Below, in pieces: positions 27,358 through 36,900 of a stretch of DNA of 64,000 bases. A model generated the notes under the pieces. The model made no database searches. It saw only the letters and a list, made by a program, of their open reading frames with translations, and was not told the origin of the DNA. Source of the DNA: Sneathiella sp. (GTDB taxonomy: Bacteria > Pseudomonadota > Alphaproteobacteria > Sneathiellales > Sneathiellaceae); NCBI RefSeq assembly GCF_029233945.1, contig NZ_JARGOQ010000009.1:1-64000 (forward strand), given 5' to 3'. Every line of letters begins with the position of its first letter. Position 1 is the stretch's first letter. The translations under genes were made by a program, and so were the position numbers.

Positions 27358-28202
27358 ATCTGGCGCAGACTTTCTGCAGCGGTGTTGCGTCCGGTAAGAT
27401 GCCGCGCGCCGAGGAGGAGCAGAACAACGCCCGGCAGGATATAGATCATGCTGATGGCGCCGGTAATGTCATTTCGTCCAGCACTGGCAAAATTAAACAG
27501 AAGAAGGGGCAATGTCACAACCCGCCCGCCGCCAATCAGGAGGGTGAGGATATACTGGCTCCAGGAGACCAGAAAGGTGAATAATGACCCAATCAGCAGA
27601 CCGGGCAGGATGGCGGGCAGAGTGACATAGTAGAATGTCTGAAACGGGTCGGCGCCAAGGCTACGGGCCTGTGCCTCAATCTCCGGGTTGTAGTTTGCGA
27701 AGACGCCCGCCATGACCAGCACCATATAGGGCAATGTCGGGATGAGATGTACAATCAGAACACCCAGAAAGGAGCCGGCAAGCCCGAGATTGAGGAATAC
27801 CACATGAAGCCCGAGCGCAACGGCGATGCCCGGCACGATCGTGGGCGCGAGGATGAGAAGCTCGACTGCCGACTTTCCCCGGAATTGATAAAGTCCAAGT
27901 GCCCGGCCCGCAGGCAGACCGATGATCGCGGACAGAAGTGTTGCGCAAAGAGCAATCAATGTTGTCACGCCAAGGGCGGGAAGAACCTCCGATGTGCTTG
28001 AGAAGACATAGCGCCAGGCGCGAAGGCTGTAGGCGGATGGAGTGATATCCGGGAAGAACCAACTCCGGCTGATGGACCAGACGGCAAGCGGAATTAACGG
28101 GAGGATCAGCCAGCTGATCAGTAAAACAAGTGCAAACCACGTCGGCCCTGATAGCCCGTCGCGGGAAATTTCCGCCCGTATTCGTATCTCGACCATAGTC
28201 AT
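27354..28202 (-). CDS. ABC transporter permease (YnjC-like, second permease)
   Basis: 282 residues with about six membrane helices and a binding-protein-dependent transport loop, EAQARSLGADPFQTFYYVTLPAILPGLL (EAA motif). The opening MTMVEIRIRAE is a short cytoplasmic N-terminus. Overlaps the upstream permease gene and the downstream ATPase gene by 4 bases each, so all three are translationally linked. E. coli YnjC is a fused double permease; here the two halves are separate genes. Confidence 0.87.
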   Translation of the reverse strand: MTMVEIRIRAEISRDGLSGPTWFALVLLISWLILPLIPLAVWSISRSWFFPDITPSAYSLRAWRYVFSSTSEVLPALGVTTLIALCATLLSAIIGLPAGRALGLYQFRGKSAVELLILAPTIVPGIAVALGLHVVFLNLGLAGSFLGVLIVHLIPTLPYMVLVMAGVFANYNPEIEAQARSLGADPFQTFYYVTLPAILPGLLIGSLFTFLVSWSQYILTLLIGGGRVVTLPLLLFNFASAGRNDITGAISMIYILPGVVLLLLGARHLTGRNTAAESLRQI

Positions 28203-29089
28203 GTGCGGACATATCTCCGCGCCAGGCGGGCGTAGCCGACTATCATGACCGCGCTCAGGGCGGCGATAATCATGCCCATGGCAAGCGCCTCCGGCCGGGC
28301 GTTAAGATCTACATCGGTGAAAGACTGATATGCCAGAACGGGAAGGGCCGCCGGGTAGTTCTGTCCAAGCAACGCCGGGATTTCATAGGCACCGAAGGTG
28401 AAGGCGAACACGATCAATGCGGCAGCAAGAAGGCCGGGGGTAAGAAGCGGCAGCAGGACGTAGCGAAAGCTCTGCCAGCGACTCGCACCGAGGGAGCGGG
28501 CGGCGGTTTCATAGTCCTGCCCGAAGGTTTGCATGTTGGCTAGCAGGATCATCCCGATGAAGGGAACCTCTTTCCAGACATATTGAAGGATAATACCGAT
28601 GGCGAGCGGATCGTAAATGAGCGCCGGAAAGTCAGAAGGTCTCGCAATCAGCTCAAACTCATAGGCGAGACGGGCAAAAAAGCCGGACTGGGAGAAAAGA
28701 TACAGAATGCCGACCGCACCCACAAGATGGGGGACAGTGAGATTAATTTGAAAAAGGAAATTGATAACAGAGCGTCCGATAAAATGCCGACGAAGGATCA
28801 ATGCCGCGATGATGGCCAGCGCAGAGGCGATCACCGTGGAGGTGAAAGAGATATAAAAGGTCAGCAGGAAGGAAAGACAGAAACTCTCCGATGTCAGAAT
28901 ATTGCGATAGGCATCGAAGCTCAACTCCTCTCGTCCGAGCTGCGGCATATAGCCCAAACTACCGATCAGGCCGAGGAATAACCCACCCAGAAACAGCCCC
29001 ACGATGAGGAGGAGCGCGGGGGAGAGCAATAACGGAATTTTCCAGCGATCAAGCAAGCGTGGCCTCAAGAAGGGTTTGGAAGTCGGCAA
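28199..29089 (-). CDS. ABC transporter permease (YnjC-like, first permease)
   Basis: 296 residues, about six membrane helices, EAA loop ETAARSLGASRWQSFRYVLLPLLTPGLL. The start is a TTG at 29089, supported by AAGG 7 bases upstream; no ATG of suitable position exists. It begins 23 bases after the binding-protein stop and overlaps the second permease by 4 bases. Together with that partner it forms the membrane channel of the importer. Confidence 0.87.
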   Translation of the reverse strand: MPTSKPFLRPRLLDRWKIPLLLSPALLLIVGLFLGGLFLGLIGSLGYMPQLGREELSFDAYRNILTSESFCLSFLLTFYISFTSTVIASALAIIAALILRRHFIGRSVINFLFQINLTVPHLVGAVGILYLFSQSGFFARLAYEFELIARPSDFPALIYDPLAIGIILQYVWKEVPFIGMILLANMQTFGQDYETAARSLGASRWQSFRYVLLPLLTPGLLAAALIVFAFTFGAYEIPALLGQNYPAALPVLAYQSFTDVDLNARPEALAMGMIIAALSAVMIVGYARLARRYVRT

Positions 29090-29112
29090 ATCTTACCTTA
29101 AGTGCCGCTGCG

Positions 29113-30360
29113 TCATTTGGCGACATTTTCCTGCCAGCCCTTTTCAATCGCGCTGATCCAGTCAGGATGCAGCTCCGGCAGAGCCTTCTTGGAGAGCGTC
29201 GCCGGATCGACAACGGCCGGGTGGCGCGGCAAGTCGGTAAAGCGCTGCTTTTCCTCCTCGGGGAGACGATTAATGTCAATCGCGGGTGCAGCGCCCCAGA
29301 CATCGGCCTTTGCTTTTTCACGCTGCGCATCCGCCGACAGGATAACATTGGCAGCCACCATCGCGGCGGCCTTATTGGGTGAGTTATAGGGAATGGCGAC
29401 ATAGTTGGTGTTACCAATGGTGCCGTCTTTCAGGCCATAGGACCGGGTCGTTTCCGGAAAGATGCCATTTTCGACATTGATCCCGAAAATTGCCGGATCA
29501 TAATCGAAATAGAGAGCAACTTCCCGGTTCGCGAAAAGCTGAGCCAAATTGGCGATGGCATTTGGATAGGTTTCCCCCTCCCGCCAGAGATAAGGTTTCA
29601 TCTCGTTGAGGATAGCCCAGGCCTTCGGTGCGATGGCGTCAAATTTTTTGGAATCGAAATCCCCGAGAAGGGCGTCCGGTCCGCCCGCCGCGTGATAAAA
29701 GACATGGCGGATGAAGACACTGCCATTGAAATCCGTTGCTGCCGGATAAGTGAACTCGCCCGGATTATCCTTCACCCAGTCAATGAGCTCCGCAATGCTT
29801 TTCGGCGGGTTTTCCGTGCGGGCACTGTCATAGGCAAAAGCGAACTGCGCCCGGTTCCACGGCACTTCGCATTCATCGACGGCAAGGCCGAAATCATTCG
29901 CGATGGACGGGTTCTGCCAGTTTACGAGTTTATTATTGGGAAGAAGAGAATGATACCCGCAGAAGAGTAAACCTCCCTGTTTCATCGTCCGGAAATTTCC
30001 GCCGTTAATCCAGATCAGGTCGACGGAACCCTTATCGTCGATGCCGGCCTGTTTCTCGCCAAGGACAATATTGACAGCCTCCGCCGTGTCATTGATACCG
30101 ATGCGCTTTAAGGTGATACCATAGCGTTCCGTCAACTCCCCACCGATATAGTCGGAAACATATTGATTGATATTGTCCGCGCCGCCCCACATGAACCAGT
30201 TGACCGTGCCTCCCTTCGCGGCGCTCATTACCTCTTCCCAGCTCTTATATTCTGTCTTGGTTTCCGCCTGGGCGGAAAAGGGAAAGGCAAGCGCGACATA
30301 GGTGATCAAGAGGCAAAGACCTTGCCAAACAGAAGAACTTATTGACGGGTAGCGAGACAT
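29113..30360 (-). CDS. ABC transporter substrate-binding protein (YnjB-like)
   Basis: Periplasmic binding protein of the importer. I start at the ATG at 30360, preceded by CCGGAAAAT, which gives 415 residues and a clear signal peptide (VWQGLCLLITYVALAFPFSAQA). An upstream in-frame start adds 15 residues and would bury the signal. The mature start KGGTVNWFMWGGADNINQYVSDY resembles E. coli YnjB, whose ligand has not been settled. The operon is divergent from the Lrp-guaD pair, so the two may share a control region of about 216 bases. Confidence 0.85.
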   Translation of the reverse strand: MSRYPSISSSVWQGLCLLITYVALAFPFSAQAETKTEYKSWEEVMSAAKGGTVNWFMWGGADNINQYVSDYIGGELTERYGITLKRIGINDTAEAVNIVLGEKQAGIDDKGSVDLIWINGGNFRTMKQGGLLFCGYHSLLPNNKLVNWQNPSIANDFGLAVDECEVPWNRAQFAFAYDSARTENPPKSIAELIDWVKDNPGEFTYPAATDFNGSVFIRHVFYHAAGGPDALLGDFDSKKFDAIAPKAWAILNEMKPYLWREGETYPNAIANLAQLFANREVALYFDYDPAIFGINVENGIFPETTRSYGLKDGTIGNTNYVAIPYNSPNKAAAMVAANVILSADAQREKAKADVWGAAPAIDINRLPEEEKQRFTDLPRHPAVVDPATLSKKALPELHPDWISAIEKGWQENVAK

Positions 30361-30576
30361 ATTTTCCGGTTCCGATAATTCTAGATGAGCACAGTAATGC
30401 ATCATATCCTACCCAAAAGCATTTGAGGCGTCCGCCAAATACTCGTCAATTCACTACAACTTTTCGAGATCACCCGATATCTGTCCGTTGGGCAGCATGG
30501 CAAAAATGCTAGGCGGGGAGCTGCTCCTTGGCATACAGTATGAAGTTGTGCTTACAGAGGATGTTAGGGATTAAGT

Positions 30577-31071
30577 ATGGTGATACCGCCCTTGGACCGG
30601 ACAGATTATCGTATTCTGCGGGAAATTCAGGCAAATGGCCGTATTTCAATGGTCGAGCTGTCCCGCCGCGTGAATCTCACCAAAACCCCCTGCGCCGAGC
30701 GGGTGAAGCGCTTGGAGAATACCGGAGTGATTAAAGGGTATTTCGCCGAACTGGAGCCGGATACAGTCGCTGCCGGTCATGTCGTCATGGTGCAGGTGCA
30801 GCTTTCCCGAACGACCGAGACGGAGCTTAGGGAATTTAATGAGGCCGTCCAACAGGTCCCGGAAATTCAGTCATGCATGATGATGGCAGGCGGATTTGAT
30901 TATCTTTTAAAGATACGCACCAGAGATATCGCCTCATACCGGGAGTTATTGGGAAAGGCCATTTCTCAACTGCCCCATGTTATGCAGACCCAAACCTATG
31001 TGGTGATGGAAGTGGTGAAGGATGAAGTAACCCTCTCAATGGCGGGAACTCCGGGAAAGCGCGGTAAATGA
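30577..31071 (+). CDS. Lrp/AsnC family transcriptional regulator
   Basis: 164 residues. N-terminal helix-turn-helix (LDRTDYRILREIQANGRISMVELSRRVNLTKTPCAERVKRLE) and C-terminal RAM ligand-binding domain (about 70-150, SCMMMAGGFDYLLKIRTRDIASY). Typical Lrp/AsnC length. It overlaps guaD by 4 bases (ATGA), so it is made with guanine deaminase, and it is divergent from the YnjB-like gene. PutR- and Lrp-type regulators look similar; the effector is not predictable. Confidence 0.9.
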   Translation: MVIPPLDRTDYRILREIQANGRISMVELSRRVNLTKTPCAERVKRLENTGVIKGYFAELEPDTVAAGHVVMVQVQLSRTTETELREFNEAVQQVPEIQSCMMMAGGFDYLLKIRTRDIASYRELLGKAISQLPHVMQTQTYVVMEVVKDEVTLSMAGTPGKRGK

Positions 31072-32405
31072 AAAAGGCTATTCGGGGGCGCTGCATTTCA
31101 TATCGGGACAATCCTTTCACAAAGCCGATCGATGATTGTCTCCGCTATGAGGGAGATGGCCTCATCGTAATCGAGGACGGTAAGATTACCGGCTTCGGCC
31201 CAGCCCATGAATTGCTCGCAGATCTTGATGAGGCTGTGCCTGTAACCCGATATGAAGACGCGCTGATCTGCCCCGGTTTTATTGATTGCCATGTTCATTA
31301 TCCGCAAACCGAGATAATTGGCGCCTTTGGCAGGCAGCTTATTGACTGGTTGAATAATTATACCTTCATCGCCGAGCAGAAGTTTGCCGATAAGGAATAT
31401 GCATCGGCAGCGGCAGAAGTTTTTTTGAAGGAAATCTTGCGGGCGGGAACAACCACGGCCGCTGTGTTCTGTACTGTCCATCCGGGCTCCGTTGATGCCT
31501 TTTTTGAGCAATCAGAAAGAATCAATATGCGCAATATTGCGGGCAAGATGCTGATGGACCGGCATGCGCCCGCCGCCCTCACCGATACGGCCCAAAGCGG
31601 ATATGATGAGACAAAGCGCCTGATAGAGAAATGGCATTGCAATGGGCGGGCGCTTTATGCCGTAACCCCGCGTTTTGCGCCGACAAGCTCAGAGGAGCAG
31701 ATGGAGATGACAGGCGCCGTCTGGAGGGAGCATCCTGGCACCTATCTGCAATCTCATATTTCAGAGAATAAACAGGAAATTGAATGGGTGCAGGCACTTT
31801 TCCCTGACCGGAAAGGGTATGTGGATGTCTATCAACATTATGGCCAGCTGGGACCGCGTGCGATCTATGGGCATGGCGTTCATTTCACGGAAAAGGATTT
31901 CCACATCTTTCATGAAACAGGCACGGCCATTGCGCACTGTCCAACGTCAAATCTTTTTCTCGGAAGCGGTCTGTTCAGCCTCGAACAGGCGATGCAAGGC
32001 TCCTTTCCTGTGCGCACGGGCCTTGCGACAGATCTTGGCGGGGGCACGAATTTCTCTCAGCTGGTCAGCATGAACGAAGCATACAAGATTGCGCAAATGG
32101 GCGGTTTTTCGCTGGATGCCCATAAGGCGTTTTATCTGGCTACTCGTGGCGCCGCTGCGGCCCTTTACCTGGAAGGCATCATTGGAAGTATTGAACCCGG
32201 CTATGAGGCTGACATTACAGTTCTCGATTTGAAGGCAACGCCTCTGATTGCTCATCGAATTGCCTATGCCGACAGTCTGGAAGAGCAACTCTTCGCCCTG
32301 ATGATACTGGGGGATGACCGGGTTGCGAAGGCGAGCTATATCGCCGGGGAATTGGTATACAGCCGAAATACCGAAACGCGGGAGGAACAATTCTACGGTT
32401 TTTAG
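31068..32405 (+). CDS. guaD: Guanine deaminase
   Basis: Zinc amidohydrolase that converts guanine to xanthine in purine catabolism. 445 residues. The metal-binding FIDCHVHYPQTE (His75, His77), the family-typical GAFGRQLIDWLNNYTF, the SHISENKQEIEW segment, HCPTSNLFLGSGLF and ATDLGGGTNFS all match GuaD. Overlap with the Lrp gene by 4 bases indicates a two-gene operon; the stop overlaps the stop of the convergent IclR gene. Xanthine dehydrogenase genes are not in view. Confidence 0.94.
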   Translation: MKKAIRGRCISYRDNPFTKPIDDCLRYEGDGLIVIEDGKITGFGPAHELLADLDEAVPVTRYEDALICPGFIDCHVHYPQTEIIGAFGRQLIDWLNNYTFIAEQKFADKEYASAAAEVFLKEILRAGTTTAAVFCTVHPGSVDAFFEQSERINMRNIAGKMLMDRHAPAALTDTAQSGYDETKRLIEKWHCNGRALYAVTPRFAPTSSEEQMEMTGAVWREHPGTYLQSHISENKQEIEWVQALFPDRKGYVDVYQHYGQLGPRAIYGHGVHFTEKDFHIFHETGTAIAHCPTSNLFLGSGLFSLEQAMQGSFPVRTGLATDLGGGTNFSQLVSMNEAYKIAQMGGFSLDAHKAFYLATRGAAAALYLEGIIGSIEPGYEADITVLDLKATPLIAHRIAYADSLEEQLFALMILGDDRVAKASYIAGELVYSRNTETREEQFYGF

Positions 32406-33220
32406 CCGGGTTTCCGCCCGCCAAGCGCAGCCGTCACCTCACTCGCTATCTCCACCGTTATCTGTCCAAGTTCCATCAACCGCTCTTTCGATATACGGGC
32501 GGCAGGGCCTGAAATGGAAAGTCCGGCGAGCGGTTCCGCATGTTCCTCATAAATAAGCGCCGCCGCGCAGCGAAGACCGACGGCATGCTCTTCATCATCT
32601 ACGGCGAAGCCACGGGCGCGCGCTGCCGCAAGCTCTTCATATAGCAAATTTGGATCGGTAATGGTTTTATCCGTCAGCCGTGCAAGACTCTGGTCTTCAA
32701 TTATCCGGGATACGTCTTCTCTGCTCATGGCCATCAGCATTGCTTTTCCGACCCCCGAACAATGCATGGGCACGCTATTCCCGGGTTTGGAGAAAACCCT
32801 CATCATTTCCCGGCTTTCGACCTGGGCCAGATAGATGACCTTGTCGCCGTCTGCGATCGCCAGATTTACCGTCTCACCGCTGAGTTCCATCAGGCGCCGC
32901 ATATAGGGCCGCGCGACAGTCGCAAGATCGCGGGAGACCAGAAAGCCGTTACCAGTCACAAATGCCTGCATGGCAATCTGCCACCGGCTCGTGTCGCGGT
33001 CATACTGCACATAACGCTCTTCCTGCAGGGTGGTCAACAGCCGGTGGGTCGTCGACGGGGCAAGCGTCAAGGACTTGGCGATTGCCGTTAGGGACAGGCC
33101 CGGCGGATTTTCGGCAATCGCATTCAAAATAGACAGCGCCCGCGTCAGAGATTGTACCTGGCCTGTCCGGACAGCTGTGGTCTTGGCCGCGTCTGCCATC
33201 GTCATGCTAATTAATTCCAT
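32402..33220 (-). CDS. IclR family transcriptional regulator
   Basis: IclR-type repressor/activator. From the ATG at 33220 (272 residues) a short N-terminus precedes the winged helix (VQSLTRALSILNAIAENPPGLSLTAIAKSL), then the ligand-binding domain (GETVNLAIADGDKVIYLAQVES, PMHCSGVGKAMLMA, ITDPNLLYEELAAARARGFAVDDEEHAVGLRC). Other starts at 33205 and 33199 are possible. Close neighbour and divergent partner of glcB; IclR-family AllR and BhcR respond to glyoxylate, so control of malate synthase by glyoxylate is a reasonable inference. Confidence 0.88.
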   Translation of the reverse strand: MELISMTMADAAKTTAVRTGQVQSLTRALSILNAIAENPPGLSLTAIAKSLTLAPSTTHRLLTTLQEERYVQYDRDTSRWQIAMQAFVTGNGFLVSRDLATVARPYMRRLMELSGETVNLAIADGDKVIYLAQVESREMMRVFSKPGNSVPMHCSGVGKAMLMAMSREDVSRIIEDQSLARLTDKTITDPNLLYEELAAARARGFAVDDEEHAVGLRCAAALIYEEHAEPLAGLSISGPAARISKERLMELGQITVEIASEVTAALGGRKPG

Positions 33221-33240
33221 AATGCGAAAATAGTTCCATT
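33221..33240. promoter_or_regulatory. Candidate IclR-type operator between the IclR gene and glcB
   Basis: On the minus strand AATGGAACTATTTTCGCATT is an imperfect palindrome resembling the TGGAA-TTTCCA pattern of IclR-family operators. It sits directly upstream of the IclR gene start and about 110 bases upstream of glcB. Assigned by eye. Confidence 0.35.
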
Positions 33241-33348
33241 TTAGTTTATTCCCTTTGTCGGTCCTGTCAATGTTATGCTGTAATTCACCGGCGGTCGGGG
33301 TCTCCCGCACTGTCTATTTCTCATTTGGGCGAGGGTAAAAATAAGCAG

Positions 33349-35529
33349 ATGACAAAGCATGTGACAAAAGCAGGGCTTCAGGTGGCGCCGGAAATTGTGG
33401 ATCTCGTGGAAAGGGAGATTGTGCCAGGGCTGGATATAACGGCCGAGACAGTATGGACCCTTCTTGCAGACCTAGTCGCAAATTTTGGCCCACGAAACAG
33501 GCAATTGCTTGCTAAGCGTGAAGAGTTGCAGACGAAAATCGATGCCTGGCATCTCGCGGCGAAAGGAAAGCCACATGATGCGCGTACTCACAAAGCGTTT
33601 CTAGAGGACATAGGTTATCTGGTGCCGGAGGGGCCGTCATTTCAGGTCACGACGGCCAATGTTGACCCCGAAATTTCGGACGTCGCCGGGCCGCAGCTTG
33701 TCGTCCCGGTCATGAATGCCCGCTATGCCCTTAATGCGGCAAATGCCCGTTGGGGCAGTCTGTATGATGCACTCTATGGGACGGACGTTCTGCCTGAGAC
33801 AGACGGTTGCGAGAAAGGTAGCGGTTATAATCCGGCGCGCGGCCTGAAGGTTATCGAGTATGGTTTTGGTGTTCTTGATCGCGCCGCGCCGCTCGCCAGC
33901 GGCAGTCACAAGGATGCGCGTGCCTATCTTCTGAAAGAGGATGGTGATCGCAAGCAACTGGAAATCGAGCTTGCTGACGGTTCGCGCACCGGTCTTGAGA
34001 ATCCCGTACAGTTTGCCGGGTATCTGGGGAATGATGCAACGCCCACTTCCATCCTGCTTAAAAAGAACGGCCTGTATCTCGATATCCAGATCGATCCTGC
34101 ACATCCTGTAGGGAGAGATCATCCGGCGGGCGTGAAGGATGTTTTGATGGAATCGGCTCTTTCCACCATTCAGGATTGCGAGGATTCTGTCGCGGCGGTT
34201 GATGCGGAGGACAAGGCTCTTGTTTATCGCAACTGGCTTGGCCTGATGAAAGGCGATCTTGAGGATCGCTTTGAAAAAGGCGGACAAACAGTGGCACGGT
34301 GCCTGACCCCAGACCGGGCTTATCTCAATCCGGCGGGAATGGAAATTTCCCTCCACGGCCGCAGTCTGTTGCTGGTCCGTAATGTCGGTCATCTGATGAC
34401 GATAAACGCGGTGCTTGATGCGGAAGGGAATGAAATACCGGAAGGCATACTCGACGCAGTCATGACCACTGCAGGGGCACTTCATGACCTGAAAGGACTA
34501 GGGCGTTATTCAAACAGTCGTGCGGGCAGCCTTTATATTGTAAAGCCGAAGATGCACGGACCGGAGGAAGTGGCTTTCACGAACGATCTTTTCTCCGCGG
34601 TGGAGGATGGCTTCGACCTTCCCCGGAATACATTGAAAGTCGGCGTGATGGATGAGGAACGTCGGACCACGGTCAACCTGAAGGAATGCATCCGGGCCGT
34701 TTCGGAGCGAATTTTCTTTATCAATACAGGCTTCCTCGATCGCACCGGTGATGAAATCCACACCAGTATGGAAGCCGGCCCCTTTATGAGGAAAGACGCC
34801 GCGAAGGGCGAACCCTGGATCGCCGCCTATGAGGACTGGAACGTGGATATCGGTCTGGAAACAGGTCTCCCCGGTCATGCCCAGATTGGCAAGGGCATGT
34901 GGGCGATGCCCGATGAAATGGCGAAGATGATGACCGCAAAAATCGGCCATCCAATGGCGGGTGCCAATTGTGCCTGGGTCCCCTCTCCAACGGCGGCAAC
35001 CTTGCATGCGATGCATTATCATGAAGTATCGGTGAAAGATCGCCAGAAGGAGATAGCGTCACGTGGCCGGGCGAGCCTTGATAGTATTTTGACGCCACCG
35101 TTGTTAAAGGGCGAAAATTTGTCTGAAAAGGAAATTCAGGCGGAACTGGACAACAACGCGCAAGGGATCCTCGGTTATGTGGTGCGCTGGATCGATCAGG
35201 GCGTCGGTTGCTCCAAGGTGCCGGACATAAACAATGTCGGCCTTATGGAGGATCGCGCGACTTTACGTATTTCCAGTCAGCATATCGCGAACTGGCTGCA
35301 TCATGGGGTTTGTACGGAAGATCAGGTAACAGAAACCATGAAACGGATGGCGGCGATTGTCGATGAACAAAACGCGGGCGATCCGCTTTACAAGCCAATG
35401 GCCGGACATTTCGATACATCAGTCGCCTTTCACGCGGCCTGCGACCTTGTTTTCAAGGGGCGGGAACAGCCAAGTGGCTACACCGAACCAATCCTTCATG
35501 CACGCCGTATCGAGGCCAAGGCCAGCTAG
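33349..35529 (+). CDS. glcB: Malate synthase G
   Basis: Condenses glyoxylate with acetyl-CoA to malate, in the glyoxylate bypass or glycolate use. From the ATG at 33349 it has 726 residues, the normal isoform G length (isoform A is about 530). [12 protein letters not shown] and the [22 protein letters not shown] segment (catalytic region) together with [21 protein letters not shown] identify the G form. A TTG eight codons upstream is less likely. The neighbours (IclR regulator, GlcG-like protein) suggest a glyoxylate or glycolate-responsive unit; glycolate oxidase genes glcDEF are not in view. Confidence 0.96.
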   Translation: MTKHVTKAGLQVAPEIVDLVEREIVPGLDITAETVWTLLADLVANFGPRNRQLLAKREELQTKIDAWHLAAKGKPHDARTHKAFLEDIGYLVPEGPSFQVTTANVDPEISDVAGPQLVVPVMNARYALNAANARWGSLYDALYGTDVLPETDGCEKGSGYNPARGLKVIEYGFGVLDRAAPLASGSHKDARAYLLKEDGDRKQLEIELADGSRTGLENPVQFAGYLGNDATPTSILLKKNGLYLDIQIDPAHPVGRDHPAGVKDVLMESALSTIQDCEDSVAAVDAEDKALVYRNWLGLMKGDLEDRFEKGGQTVARCLTPDRAYLNPAGMEISLHGRSLLLVRNVGHLMTINAVLDAEGNEIPEGILDAVMTTAGALHDLKGLGRYSNSRAGSLYIVKPKMHGPEEVAFTNDLFSAVEDGFDLPRNTLKVGVMDEERRTTVNLKECIRAVSERIFFINTGFLDRTGDEIHTSMEAGPFMRKDAAKGEPWIAAYEDWNVDIGLETGLPGHAQIGKGMWAMPDEMAKMMTAKIGHPMAGANCAWVPSPTAATLHAMHYHEVSVKDRQKEIASRGRASLDSILTPPLLKGENLSEKEIQAELDNNAQGILGYVVRWIDQGVGCSKVPDINNVGLMEDRATLRISSQHIANWLHHGVCTEDQVTETMKRMAAIVDEQNAGDPLYKPMAGHFDTSVAFHAACDLVFKGREQPSGYTEPILHARRIEAKAS

Positions 35530-35578
35530 TTTTTCATAAAACTTGTAATTGACGAAACGAATTTAACAGGAGGGCTTT

Positions 35579-36004
35579 ATGCTCACAGTAAACCGATTAT
35601 CTCATGCGGATGCACTTATCCTCATTCATGGCGCCCGCGAGAAAGCCAGCGAAATCCATGTTCCGATGTGTATTTCCATTGTGGATGAAAGTGGCAATTT
35701 GATTGCGTTTGAACGCATGGATGGCGGAAAGGTGACAAGTATTACGATCTCCGCCGATAAAGCCTATACGGCTGCTGCCGCCCGCAAGGCGACACATGAC
35801 TATAATGCGGTAAATGTGCCGGGCAATCTGGCGTTCGGTATTCATACGGAAGTCGGAGGGCGTCTGTCGTCTGTCGGTGGCGGCTTGCCAGTGGTTGTAA
35901 ATGGTGAAGTCGTCGGTGGGATTGGCCTCAGTTCGGGAACACCTGCGCAGGATATGGAATGCGCGGAAGCCGGTCTCAATCACTTCTATCAGACATTGGA
36001 ATAA
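35579..36004 (+). CDS. GlcG/HbpS-like heme-binding family protein
   Basis: 141 residues of the GlcG/HbpS (DUF336) family: ALILIHGAREKASEIHVPMCISIVDESGNLIAFERMDGGKVTSITIS and the Gly-rich GGRLSSVGGGLPVVVNGEVVGGIGLS. Family members lie beside glcB in E. coli; Streptomyces HbpS binds haem and senses redox stress. No signal peptide is visible. AGGAGGGC precedes the ATG, and the gene follows glcB by 49 bases, so it is probably co-transcribed. Function in this setting is not established. Confidence 0.85.
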   Translation: MLTVNRLSHADALILIHGAREKASEIHVPMCISIVDESGNLIAFERMDGGKVTSITISADKAYTAAAARKATHDYNAVNVPGNLAFGIHTEVGGRLSSVGGGLPVVVNGEVVGGIGLSSGTPAQDMECAEAGLNHFYQTLE

Positions 36005-36096
36005 CATCGCGTTCTCTTGTGCTGTACGGGTTTCTACGGCTATAACAAGCAATCATACAGATTAATTGTTTGGTCTGGCAGGGAAAAGGGACCCGG

Positions 36097-36573
36097 TTGA
36101 GTACAATGGCGGGCGATAAAGTAAAAAGCGGTAAGCAAGCCTCCAGCGAGATGAAAATGACAACACTTGATGGCGTTGTCGGGTTTCATATGCGCAAGGC
36201 AACCTTGCGGGCGCAGGGCACATTTGCAACGGCGGCCGGGAAAAAGCTGATGACCGGCCAATATTCCGTTATGGCCATCATCAACGAAAACCCGGGCCGC
36301 ACGCAGAGCGCCATCGCGGAAGCTGCGGGGCTCGATCGATCGTCCCTTGTTCCCATTCTCAATAAATTCGAGACCGAAGGTCTGATCTTGCGCGCGCCCG
36401 TTAAGGGGGACAAACGGGCCTATGCTGTTCGCCTGACGAAGAAGGGGGAGCAGGAACTGGCCAAGCTCGAAGATAACGTGAGGGAGATCGAAGCAAAAGT
36501 GATTGCCGGTCTCGGGGCGGATGACCACCTGCGTCTGATCGACTTGCTGAAAAGGTTTCACGACATCTTATAG
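36097..36573 (+). CDS. MarR family transcriptional regulator
   Basis: Winged-helix regulator: VVGFHMRKATLRAQGTFATAAGKKLMTGQYSVMAIINENPGRTQSAIAEAAGLDRSSLVPILNKFETEGLI is the MarR DNA-binding core, followed by GDKRAYAVRLTKKGEQEL (the wing). From the TTG at 36097, which follows AAAAGGG by 6 bases, it has 158 residues; the ATG at 36106 would give 155. The target is unknown; the gene follows the glcG-like gene by 92 bases. MarR proteins typically sense small aromatic or oxidising compounds. Confidence 0.88.
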   Translation: MSTMAGDKVKSGKQASSEMKMTTLDGVVGFHMRKATLRAQGTFATAAGKKLMTGQYSVMAIINENPGRTQSAIAEAAGLDRSSLVPILNKFETEGLILRAPVKGDKRAYAVRLTKKGEQELAKLEDNVREIEAKVIAGLGADDHLRLIDLLKRFHDIL

Positions 36574-36900
36574 CCGAAAATTTTAAAGCATTAGTCGAAA
36601 CATTCCTCACGGCACTCTTCGTTGAGTTATTTCGCGTAGATGACTGACGATTCGTCTATCTTGATGGAATTTATATTTTGCCGTTATGAAAGTTTAACAG
36701 ACGTTAGGTCCATTCAGCACGGAATCGACTATATCTTGTGATCGAATTAATATGTAGTTATGCACTTATAGAAATATATCCTTAAAAGTGCATAAAAACC
36801 GTATATAGCAACCAAAGGGATGGTTCTGGGCGTGGCAATTTCGTATACTTTCTCCATCGGCAGGGTGTTCATCCGGAACGCGATGAAAAGGGGGGAAGAT
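36574..36900. other. AT-rich intergenic region with a long inverted repeat
   Basis: A 327-base AT-rich gap between the MarR gene and a small membrane-protein gene. Its notable feature is a 10-base inverted repeat, TTATGCACTT at 36758-36767 and AAGTGCATAA at 36786-36795, with an 18-base spacer. No coding frame is supported and no promoter stands out. Confidence 0.55.
36758..36795. repeat. Inverted repeat TTATGCACTT/AAGTGCATAA
   Basis: Exact 10-base arms with an 18-base AT-rich spacer, about 105 bases before the small membrane-protein gene. Not a terminator, since no U-run follows on either strand. Could be a regulator binding site or RNA hairpin; no call is made. Confidence 0.4.

Noticed and set aside
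30361-30576. Thiamine (TPP) riboswitch upstream of the YnjB-like operon
   Set aside because: Looked for because the ATPase resembles ThiQ; no conserved THI-box core is present in the leader.
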